Source of the DNA: an uncultured Lachnospiraceae bacterium
GTDB lineage: Bacteria > Bacillota > Clostridia > Lachnospirales > Lachnospiraceae
Length of the DNA: 11,275 bases
Reading direction: 5' to 3'
Assembly: GCA_947176785.1 (NCBI GenBank)
Contig: CAMWSA010000089.1
Location: 1-11,275, forward strand
The notes under the pieces are model-generated. The model ran no database searches and was not told where the DNA came from. It saw nothing but the letters and a program-made list of their open reading frames with translations. The translations under genes and the position numbers were made by a program. The stretch's first letter is position 1. Each line of letters starts with the position of its first letter. This document shows positions 5,769 to 11,275 of this stretch, piece after piece.

Positions 5769-7697
5769 TCAGAACTGCTCCACATCCACCACAAAACCGG
5801 GATCTTTGCAGAAATCACGATAAAGGCTTCTGATCTCCGTCTCCGTCATCACACTGTCGCAGAAGATCAGGCCGGACACATATCCCCTGAAGGACTGCTG
5901 AAAGGGGTCTCCTCCAAGCAGAATCTCCTTACAGGCCGGCAGTTGGGGAATGTCCTCGGCCTCCCCCGCCAGCCGCCCGTTCAGATACATTCGTCCCACA
6001 CCAGTGCCGGCGTCATAGGTTATACACAGGAAACTCCATTTATTCCGCTGTACCATTCGAATCAAAATGTCATGAAACTGATTCACAAAATCATCCTGAT
6101 GAACCCTGAATACGCTGGACCGATCCGGCGTATACGGAACCAGGGACATAAAACCGCTGTTGTACCTGGCATACAAGACGCTGCTCCATCCATTAGTTTC
6201 CAAAGGCTTCAGCCACAGACATATGGTATAGGAATCGCTTGCCAGCAGGTCCGGGGGCATCTTCAGCACATTGTCCCTCACCTCGCCGCCGTCAAACAGC
6301 ACCCCGCCCCAGTTGGCACTGATCCCCTCCGTCAGATGCACGCCCATACCGTGGGGGACGGCCAGCATGGAACTGTCCACCGCTGCATAATCCGTCCAGA
6401 AGGGAAACTCTGTCACCCGCATTTCCGTGCGGAGATTTTTTCTCACATAATCCAGAAACGCCTCCGTCCTCAACGGCCTGGAAAAATATTCCCCGCCCAC
6501 GGCGTTACAGCCGCATTCGATCAGGTACATGATATCCTCACGGGAAGCCACGCCGTCCGCCACAATGTCCATCTTCATTTCCCGCCCCACAGCCATAAGC
6601 GTCTTCATGATCCGGCGTCCCTTGGAGTTTTTAAGCGCATGCTGCAAATATTCCTTCTGGAATTTCAAGCTGTCAATAGGCAGCATATCCCAGTAACGCA
6701 GGCTGGCAAAGTCCAGTCCCACGCCGGTGAGGGATATCCGAAAGCCTCTCTTATGTAACGCCTGGATGTTGGCGAACATTTCCTCTTTTCCCCTGGTAAA
6801 GGCAGACTCGTCTATCTCCAGCTCCAACTCCTCCGCCTTGACCCTGTATTCATGCATCAGTCCTTCCAGCCAGGGCAGAAACTTGCCATTTAACAGCTGC
6901 AAACGTGAGATCCTTACGCCCACCTTATCCGGACTCCCCTTCTTTCCTCTGGATGCCACAAGATCCTGAAGCACCTTCTCTATGACCCAGGTGTTAAGCT
7001 GTGCAACAAATCCGTTTTTAACAAACAGCGGCAAAAACTCCTCCTGCCCCCTGCATCTGCCATCCGCCATATTCCAGACCACATAAGCCTGGGCCATGTA
7101 GAGCCTGGGGGTCTGAGCCATGACAATGGGCGCGTAACGCACCTCAAATTCATGGCCGGCCAGGGCCTGCTGCTGCCTTTTTTCCATCTCCAGTTCACCC
7201 AGCACAAGTTCCGCGATATCATTGAAAACCACATAGCGGCCTTTGCCGTTGTCCTTGGCATGATACATGGCCATGTCGCTCTTTAACAACGTATCCTCCA
7301 GGTTGATTCCCACCTTCTCGTCATAGAGAATTCCTATACTCATGGAAACATTGGTCAGAATATGCTCCGAACCTTCTTTGCTCTGCACTCGCTCAATGAT
7401 GCCGGCAGCAATCTCACACAGCGTCTCCCGGCTGGTTGTCTCCGGGAAAATCAAAACGAACTCGTCGCCTCCCATTCTGACCGCATGAGCCGTGGGGGCA
7501 TTTTTGCGGAGTAATCCCGCAATATTCACCAGCAGAGCATCTCCTTCATTATGACCATAGATATCATTGACTATTTTAAAATTGTCCACGTCCAGAAACA
7601 TGAAATGAATCCTGCTGCCCGGCTTCAGGCCCTGGTAATAGGCGTACATGGCCTGACGGGTCCACAGTCCTGTCAGATAATCCTGTTCATACTCCAT
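5769..7697 (-). CDS. GGDEF protein with degenerate EAL and C-terminal LamG-like domain
   Basis: Predicted 642-aa protein. Residues 5-160 are a diguanylate cyclase domain: DYLTGLWTR (6-14), FLDVDNFK with Asp36, and an intact GGDEF (76-80). The upstream RxxD inhibitory site is missing. Residues 180-420 are an EAL domain in outline (YAPIV, LEIDE, KRGFRISL, LPIDSLK, YFSRPL) but with lost catalytic residues: EAL is QAY (203-205), DDFG is TGVG (324-327), KID is KFQ (345-347), AEGVE is ADGVA (380-384). It should not hydrolyse cyclic di-GMP. Residues 440-630 look like a LamG/concanavalin-type jelly roll (YTICLWLKP, WSFLCITYD, GRMYLNGRL, LLGGDP, ARGYVSGLIF-like strand, TEIRSLYRD). No signal peptide or membrane helix. 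Start: ATG at 7697 has GGAGGA 7 nt upstream; the in-frame ATG at 7712 has none. The leader is a MITE-like element. Confidence 0.88.
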   Translation of the reverse strand: MEYEQDYLTGLWTRQAMYAYYQGLKPGSRIHFMFLDVDNFKIVNDIYGHNEGDALLVNIAGLLRKNAPTAHAVRMGGDEFVLIFPETTSRETLCEIAAGIIERVQSKEGSEHILTNVSMSIGILYDEKVGINLEDTLLKSDMAMYHAKDNGKGRYVVFNDIAELVLGELEMEKRQQQALAGHEFEVRYAPIVMAQTPRLYMAQAYVVWNMADGRCRGQEEFLPLFVKNGFVAQLNTWVIEKVLQDLVASRGKKGSPDKVGVRISRLQLLNGKFLPWLEGLMHEYRVKAEELELEIDESAFTRGKEEMFANIQALHKRGFRISLTGVGLDFASLRYWDMLPIDSLKFQKEYLQHALKNSKGRRIMKTLMAVGREMKMDIVADGVASREDIMYLIECGCNAVGGEYFSRPLRTEAFLDYVRKNLRTEMRVTEFPFWTDYAAVDSSMLAVPHGMGVHLTEGISANWGGVLFDGGEVRDNVLKMPPDLLASDSYTICLWLKPLETNGWSSVLYARYNSGFMSLVPYTPDRSSVFRVHQDDFVNQFHDILIRMVQRNKWSFLCITYDAGTGVGRMYLNGRLAGEAEDIPQLPACKEILLGGDPFQQSFRGYVSGLIFCDSVMTETEIRSLYRDFCKDPGFVVDVEQF

Positions 7698-7721
7698 TCC
7701 ATTTTCCTCCATTATAGTTAC

Positions 7722-7851
7722 ATAGCCTCTCGGAATCTCTAAGCCCTATTTCATTGGGCTTAGAGATTCCAGTCTTGTGGATTCCCCCTCTTTTTACGGA
7801 TCATACGAATCAAAAGCCGCCATTTTCCGCCAAAAGTTTCCGAGAGACTAT
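7722..7851. mobile_element. MITE-like element with terminal inverted repeats
   Basis: The ends ATAGCCTCTCGGAA (7722-7735) and TTCCGAGAGACTAT (7838-7851) are inverted copies matching at 13 of 14 positions. They are flanked by TTAC on both sides (7718-7721, 7852-7855), which looks like a 4-bp target duplication. Inside is a perfect 15-bp inverted repeat, GGAATCTCTAAGCCC (7732-7746) with its complement at 7756-7770, around a 9-nt loop. No transposase is encoded, so any movement would need help in trans. The left end lies in the leader of the GGDEF gene, 25 nt before its start codon. A 19-nt piece recurs at 1461-1479. Confidence 0.6.
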
Positions 7852-7976
7852 TTACGGGCAGTGTCAGGACTAATACCCCCAAAATTGCCTCAGCCCCTGT
7901 AAAATCAAGAGTTCCAGCCTCTTGGTGCCTTTCTCTCCTCTTTCTGCCTTTTAGTGACCAGTTATTTTGCATCCAC

Positions 7977-8015
7977 ATCCCTGTCAAGCCCGTTCATTTC
8001 AGACTTGACAGGGAT
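7977..8015. promoter_or_regulatory. 12-bp inverted repeat overlapping a consensus-like plus-strand promoter
   Basis: ATCCCTGTCAAG (7977-7988) and CTTGACAGGGAT (8004-8015) form a perfect 12-bp dyad with a 15-nt centre. The right arm contains TTGACA (8005-8010) and a TATAAT follows at 8030-8035, giving perfect -35 and -10 boxes but a 19-bp spacer, directed into the 3' end of dapL on the opposite strand. On the minus strand it lies 90 nt past the dapL stop but has no U-tract, so it is not a typical terminator. The rest of the 7713-8104 gap holds the MITE-like element and no supported gene. Confidence 0.45.
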
Positions 8016-8104
8016 TTGCAAAGCATAAATATAATGGTATCTAAGAGCCGGAAACAGAGAGCCGTTTTTCATAATCCGTTTGACACTACCATAGCTCCGC
8101 ATTC

Positions 8105-9319
8105 CTACAATGCCTTAATCCGGTCCACGGCCTCCACCGTGTTTTCATAGCTTCCAAAGGCGGTCAGGCGGAAGTAGGTTTCCCCGCTGGGGCCGAAGCC
8201 GGAACCGGGAGTCCCCACCACATTGGCTTTCTCCAGCAGATAGTCAAAGAACTCCCAGCTGCTCATGCCATTGGGGGCTTTCAGCCAGATGTAAGGTGCG
8301 TCCACGCCGCCGGACACCGTATATCCCGCCTCCTTCAGCCCCTGATAGATATAGGCCGCGTTCCTCATATAGTAGGCGATCTGCTGCTCCAGCTGGGCCT
8401 TGCCCTCCGGTGAGTACACCGCCTCGCCTGCCCGCTGCACGATATAGGGGGCACCATTATACTTGGTGCCGTGGCGTCTTGCCCACAGACTGTGCAGACT
8501 CACCTCCCCGGCCTTCAATTCCCTGGGGATCACGGTAAATCCCAGACGCACGCCGGTAAAGCCCGCTTTCTTGGAGAAGGACCGAAGTTCGATGGCACAG
8601 GTCCTGGCCCCCTGGCACTCATAGATGCTGTGGGGCACATCCTCCCGGGAAATATATGCCTCGTAAGCCGCATCATAGATAATCACCGCCCCCACCTTAT
8701 TGGCATAATCCACCCACTCCTGCAGCCGGCTTTTGGTAATCGCCGATCCTGTGGGATTATTGGGAAAACACAGATAGATGATATCCGGGGTTTCCCCGGG
8801 CAGGTCGGGGGTGAAATTGTTCTCCTCCGTGCAGGGCATATAGATCACATTACTCCAGATCTCCCTCTGCGGATCGTATGTCCCCGTCCGCCCGGCCATC
8901 ACATTGGTGTCCACATACACGGGGTAAACCGGGTCACACACGGCAATCCGGTTGTCCAGGCTGAAGATCTCCTGGATATTGCCGGAGTCACACTTTGCCC
9001 CGTCCGAGATAAAAATCTCATCCGCCCCGATGTCACAGCCTCTGGCCTTATAGTCATTGTCCGCAATGGTATTTCTCAAAAAATCATAGCCCAGATCCGG
9101 CGCATACCCCCGGAAGGTGGCCGTGTCCCCCATCTCGTCCACCGCGCCGTGCAGGGCGCTGATGACAGCGGGAACCAGCGGCTGAGTCACATCGCCGATA
9201 CCCAGCCGGATGATTCTTTTATCCGGATGAGCAGCCTCATAAGCGTTTACTTTCTTTCCTATCATTGAAAACAGATAACTTCCCGGAAGTTTCAAATAGT
9301 TGTCATTTATCTTAAACAT
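8105..9319 (-). CDS. dapL: LL-diaminopimelate aminotransferase
   Basis: Predicted 404-aa PLP enzyme that converts tetrahydrodipicolinate plus glutamate directly to LL-2,6-diaminopimelate, bypassing the succinylated or acetylated intermediates of lysine and peptidoglycan precursor synthesis. Family hallmarks: N-terminal INDNYLKLPGSYLF (4-17), LGIGDVTQPL (39-48), GYAPDLGYDFLR (71-82), ISDGAKCDSGN (104-114), CFPNNPTG (184-191), YDAAYEAYI (215-223) and the PLP site SFSKKAGFTGVRLG with Lys250. Length is normal. Start: ATG at 9319, with AAGGGGA upstream, gives the family's standard N-terminus; the in-frame ATG at 9355 would add 12 unsupported residues. It lies 123 nt after dapF on the same strand and probably shares its transcript. 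Confidence 0.96.
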   Translation of the reverse strand: MFKINDNYLKLPGSYLFSMIGKKVNAYEAAHPDKRIIRLGIGDVTQPLVPAVISALHGAVDEMGDTATFRGYAPDLGYDFLRNTIADNDYKARGCDIGADEIFISDGAKCDSGNIQEIFSLDNRIAVCDPVYPVYVDTNVMAGRTGTYDPQREIWSNVIYMPCTEENNFTPDLPGETPDIIYLCFPNNPTGSAITKSRLQEWVDYANKVGAVIIYDAAYEAYISREDVPHSIYECQGARTCAIELRSFSKKAGFTGVRLGFTVIPRELKAGEVSLHSLWARRHGTKYNGAPYIVQRAGEAVYSPEGKAQLEQQIAYYMRNAAYIYQGLKEAGYTVSGGVDAPYIWLKAPNGMSSWEFFDYLLEKANVVGTPGSGFGPSGETYFRLTAFGSYENTVEAVDRIKAL

Positions 9320-9344
9320 AACTGTCCCCTTCACATATGTTATT

Positions 9345-9408
9345 CTCACGAACAATTAGCAAAAGGCAGTCGCGTAGCGCTCTAAAACAAGTAATTTCGC
9401 GACTGTCT
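9345..9408 (+). repeat. Palindromic repeat between dapF and dapL
   Basis: An 11-bp inverted repeat (AGGCAGTCGCG at 9364-9374, CGCGACTGTCT at 9398-9408; one mismatch) encloses a 23-nt loop. It is preceded on the plus strand by CTCACGAACAATTAG (9345-9359), which matches the head of REP-like copy B (CTCACGAACGGTTAG at 11044-11058) at 13 of 15 positions, though the hairpin itself differs. On the minus strand the stem is followed only by a short TTTT, so it could be at most a weak attenuator between dapF and dapL. Confidence 0.55.
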
Positions 9409-9442
9409 GATACTGGCAGGTCAACCTGGACAATATATTGTG

Positions 9443-10309
9443 TCAATCCACACTTGAAGGTATGGAATCCAGACAGATTTCCCCCTCATATACGGTGGTC
9501 GCAGGTCCGGTCATATACACCAGGTCCTCCTCCCTGTCCCATGTGATTTCAATCTCTCCGCCCAGCACGCCCACTGTCACCTGCTCATCCGTCAATCCGT
9601 TCAACACGCAGGCCACCGCCGTGGCACAGCATCCCGTCCCGCAGGCCAAAGTCTCCCCGGTCCCCCGCTCCCAGACACGCATTTTCACATGCCGCCTGTC
9701 CACAACCTCCACAAATTCCGTGTTGGTGCGGTTGGGGAACAACTCATGCCGCTCAAACAGCGGGCCGATCTGCTCCAGCTCCAGATCTCCCACGTTCTCC
9801 ACAAATACCACGGCATGGGGATTTCCCATGGACACACAGGTCATACGGTACTCTTGATCCCCTGCCCTGATGGGAACATCCGCCGCGCGCTCTCCAGAGA
9901 GTGCCACAGGTATCCGCTCCGGATCCAATATGGGCGTCCCCATATTGACTCTCACCCTGGATACCTTATTCTCCCCATCCACTGTCAGTTCCAGGTACTT
10001 TATCTGCCCGGCACTGACAATGGACAACTGCCGTTTATCCGTCAGCCCCTTATCATACACATATTTAGCCACGCAGCGGATACCGTTGCCGCACATCTCG
10101 GCCCTGGTACCGTCCGCATTGTACATCTCCATCTCAAAATCCGCCACATCGCTGGGGTTGATAAAGATTGCCCCGTCGCCGCCTACGCCGAAATGCCGGT
10201 CGCTCAGGAAACGTACCACCCGGGGCTTATCCGCCTGTGGAACCTGCTGCGCCGCCCCGTCAATATAGACATAATCGTTGCCACAGCCATGCATCTTGGA
10301 AAATTTCAT
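9443..10309 (-). CDS. dapF: Diaminopimelate epimerase
   Basis: Predicted 288-aa cofactor-independent racemase that converts LL-diaminopimelate to meso-diaminopimelate, the substrate for both lysine synthesis and peptidoglycan cross-linking. The two-cysteine mechanism is intact: Cys73 in EMCGNGIRC (71-79) and Cys223 in ACGTGCCA (222-229). Other family blocks are MHGCGNDYVYID (6-17), DRHFGVGGDG (37-46), YNADGTRA (63-70), MGNPHAVVF (161-169), NTEFVEV (196-202) and the WERGTGET segment (213-220) with Glu214 and Arg215. Length is slightly above the usual 275-280 residues. Start ATG at 10309 has a moderate GGTGG-type site and a good promoter just upstream. It heads the dapF-dapL unit, so consecutive pathway steps are encoded together, though in reverse of reaction order. 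Confidence 0.97.
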   Translation of the reverse strand: MKFSKMHGCGNDYVYIDGAAQQVPQADKPRVVRFLSDRHFGVGGDGAIFINPSDVADFEMEMYNADGTRAEMCGNGIRCVAKYVYDKGLTDKRQLSIVSAGQIKYLELTVDGENKVSRVRVNMGTPILDPERIPVALSGERAADVPIRAGDQEYRMTCVSMGNPHAVVFVENVGDLELEQIGPLFERHELFPNRTNTEFVEVVDRRHVKMRVWERGTGETLACGTGCCATAVACVLNGLTDEQVTVGVLGGEIEITWDREEDLVYMTGPATTVYEGEICLDSIPSSVD

Positions 10310-10338
10310 GTTCTATTCCCACCGCCTTTCCTCTCCCC

Positions 10339-10367
10339 ATAATAATATCTTTTTTTGGAAAATGCAA
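10339..10367 (-). promoter_or_regulatory. Predicted sigma-A type promoter of dapF
   Basis: On the minus strand, TTGCAT (10367-10362) and TATTAT (10344-10339) are separated by exactly 17 bp that include a run of seven A residues. The predicted transcript would start near 10332, giving a leader of about 20 nt containing the dapF ribosome binding site. That is too short to hold a lysine riboswitch, and none was seen further upstream. Confidence 0.65.
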
Positions 10368-10440
10368 ACCCCTTTTCCGTCATAAACACTTTTTCCTGCG
10401 CATACTTTATATTAACAACGAGCAAAGCTTCCAAAACACG

Positions 10441-10462
10441 CATTGGTGCAATGTCCCGGACA
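10441..10462. promoter_or_regulatory. Adjacent small dyads upstream of the plus-strand gene
   Basis: CATTG-GTG-CAATG (10441-10453) abuts and slightly overlaps TGTCC-C-GGACA (10452-10462), and a further CAATG follows at 10466-10470. They lie 24-46 nt before the start codon of the membrane-anchored protein gene, in its probable leader or operator region. No clear promoter boxes for that gene were found. Confidence 0.35.
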
Positions 10463-10486
10463 CAGCAATGCAGGAAAGAGGTAAAC

Positions 10487-10990
10487 ATGAGCGCAAAGAC
10501 AAAAATTGTGGTCCTCCATATGAAAGAACTGATTTATACCGGAATCTTCGCAGCGCTGGGCATCCTGTTCGTGGTGCTGTTGGTCATGATGTTCCTTCCG
10601 GATAAAGAAGCTTCCGCCGGGTCCGATGCTCCCACAGGAACAGAGAGTCCCGACGGCAATACCGGTGTTTCGGATGACGCCTCGCCCGCCTCCGACACTG
10701 TCTCCCTCTACATACCCGGCGTATACAACACGGAACTGGTTTTGGGCGATCAGACCCTGAATGTGGAAGTTATGGTAGACAGAGATACCATCACCTCCAT
10801 ACAGCTGGTGAACTTAAGCGAAGCCGTGACCACTATGTACCCTCTGCTCCAGCCCGCCTTTGACTCCCTGGTGACACAGATCTGCGAGCAGCAGTCGCTG
10901 GACAATATCAACTACGACGCAGACAGCAAATACACCTCACTGGTACTGCTGGAAGCCATCCGCAACTCTCTTGAAAAAGCGCAGCCATAG
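10487..10990 (+). CDS. Membrane-anchored protein with degenerate FMN-binding-like domain
   Basis: Predicted 167-aa protein. Residues 14-37 are one hydrophobic helix (LIYTGIFAALGILFVVLLVMM) after a short basic N-terminus, so it is probably membrane-anchored with its C-terminus outside. Residues 40-72 are a low-complexity Ser/Asp/Pro/Gly linker. Residues 73-165 resemble the small FMN-binding fold of Rnf/Nqr-type subunits: YIPGVYNTEL (75-84), VEVMVDRDTITSIQLVNLSE (93-112), a helical middle (MYPLLQPAFDSLVTQICEQQ), and a final TSLVLLEAIRNSLEKA. The SGAT motif that carries covalent FMN is replaced by DADSKYTS (144-151), so flavin attachment is doubtful. Start: ATG at 10487 after GAGG; the open frame extends upstream without a site. 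It is transcribed divergently from dapF and followed by REP-like copy B. Function unknown. Confidence 0.8.
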   Translation: MSAKTKIVVLHMKELIYTGIFAALGILFVVLLVMMFLPDKEASAGSDAPTGTESPDGNTGVSDDASPASDTVSLYIPGVYNTELVLGDQTLNVEVMVDRDTITSIQLVNLSEAVTTMYPLLQPAFDSLVTQICEQQSLDNINYDADSKYTSLVLLEAIRNSLEKAQP

Positions 10991-11042
10991 CCGCTAAAGC
11001 ACACTCTTTCAAGGACTGCCGGAAAATGAATTGTGATGGTAT

Positions 11043-11118
11043 ACTCACGAACGGTTAGATTTTCCTTCCTGCATGTCACACGCTGTCTGATTTTGCAGTA
11101 TGTAATGTGCAGGGATGG
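11043..11118 (+). repeat. REP-like 3'-UTR hairpin repeat, copy B
   Basis: Begins 52 nt after the stop of the membrane-anchored protein gene, in the same orientation. Head CTCACGAACGGTTAGATTTT (11044-11063) leads into an imperfect 18-bp stem (11068-11085 with 11096-11113) closing a 10-nt loop. Compared with copy A, stem position 9 changes from G-C (5634/5663) to T-A (11076/11105), a two-sided change that keeps the pair. Homology to copy A fades just after the stem. Confidence 0.8.
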
Positions 11119-11175
11119 ATAAATCTACTATTGAAATATCTTTTAGTCAACGACAATAGAAATTTGGTATTCTGC

Positions 11176-11275
11176 CTTGCAAAAGCTTCCGCGTATGACT
11201 TTTGGGTTTTCGGTCTTGCAAAAGCTTCCGCATATGACTTTTGGGTTTTCGGTCTTGCATAAGCTTCCGCATATG
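11176..11275. repeat. 39-bp tandem repeat, cut by window end
   Basis: Units at 11176-11214, 11215-11253 and 11254-11275 (partial) repeat a 39-bp sequence beginning CTTGCAAAAGCTTCCGC. Units 1 and 2 differ only at unit position 18 (G or A); unit 3 has a T at position 7. Each contains AAGCTT, and units 2 and 3 also CATATG. The array continues beyond the window. The period is a multiple of three, so frames stay open through it, but no start codon with a ribosome binding site leads into it. Units are contiguous with no spacers, so this is not a CRISPR array. Confidence 0.85.

Noticed and set aside
5748..6758. 336-codon plus-strand open frame
   Set aside because: It lies antisense to the GGDEF gene, whose domains are clearly readable; composition rich in His, Pro and Arg is typical of a shadow frame.
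7711..7716. TATAAT on the minus strand just before the GGDEF gene
   Set aside because: It abuts the ribosome binding site, so a transcript from it would lack a usable leader, and no -35 box sits at proper spacing.
7760..7987. Minus-strand ORF of 70-75 codons ending in the MITE-like hairpin
   Set aside because: Only a weak AGGG site precedes an internal ATG, the frame runs through the terminal inverted repeat, and no domain is recognised; probably chance coding in an element, but not excluded.
8471..10342. Long plus-strand open frames opposite dapL and dapF
   Set aside because: Both minus-strand genes are complete with catalytic motifs; the opposite frames have no family features.
10310..10486. 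Lysine riboswitch before dapF
   Set aside because: The predicted leader is only about 20 nt and no long conserved multi-helix structure is visible upstream.
10306..10488. Minus-strand 60-codon ORF (or 25-codon inner ORF) overlapping the dapF start by ATGA
   Set aside because: The predicted dapF promoter lies inside it, so it would not be on the dapF transcript, and the peptide shows nothing recognisable.
11176..11275. CRISPR array
   Set aside because: Units are contiguous and near-identical over the full 39 bp with no variable spacers and no cas genes nearby.

Overview
This window looks like a chromosomal segment of a gut-type Clostridia bacterium, most likely Lachnospiraceae. The basis is the protein content: DapL-type lysine and cell-wall precursor synthesis, a Clostridia-like YbaK deacylase, and AGGAGG ribosome binding sites on most genes. 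Fairly GC-rich genes are separated by AT-richer gaps full of small palindromic repeats. No plasmid, phage or complete insertion sequence gene is visible. The genus is an inference; no rRNA or other marker gene is present.

Layout. A rho-independent terminator at 58-91 ends a plus-strand unit that lies mostly left of the window. At 98-2079 a minus-strand group runs HD-domain phosphohydrolase, zinc-dependent phospholipase C-like protein, then P-loop kinase; the last two overlap by 8 nt. After a structured 357-nt gap come, also on the minus strand, an esterase (3680-4483) and a MerR regulator fused to a SAM methyltransferase (2437-3600). The latter has a textbook MerR-type promoter: 19-bp spacer with a central dyad. 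A gap of about 610 nt (4484-5093) holds no convincing gene, only a truncated start-like ORF and small hairpins. The Cys-tRNA(Pro) deacylase gene (5094-5579, plus) converges on a minus-strand gene (5769-7697) for an unusual GGDEF / degenerate EAL / LamG-like protein. Minus-strand dapF (9443-10309) and dapL (8105-9319) encode two steps of the diaminopimelate aminotransferase route to meso-diaminopimelate. Divergent from dapF is a small membrane-anchored protein with a degenerate FMN-binding-like domain (10487-10990).

The repeats are the least ordinary part. (1) A REP-like imperfect hairpin of about 76 bp occurs three times (2300-2375 minus, 5601-5677 plus, 11043-11118 plus). Each copy lies 20-62 nt after a stop codon, in the same orientation as that gene. 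(2) A 130-bp MITE-like element (7722-7851) has 14-bp terminal inverted repeats and a TTAC duplication, and forms the leader of the GGDEF gene. (3) A 19-nt piece of that element recurs exactly at 1461-1479, 30 nt before the phospholipase-like start codon. (4) A 39-bp tandem repeat runs off the right edge.

No complete new defence or mobile system is visible. The strongest candidates for new biology are the cytoplasmic GGDEF/EAL/LamG architecture, the 3'-UTR repeat family and the shared leader element. Family assignments rest on motifs read by eye; no database search was possible.
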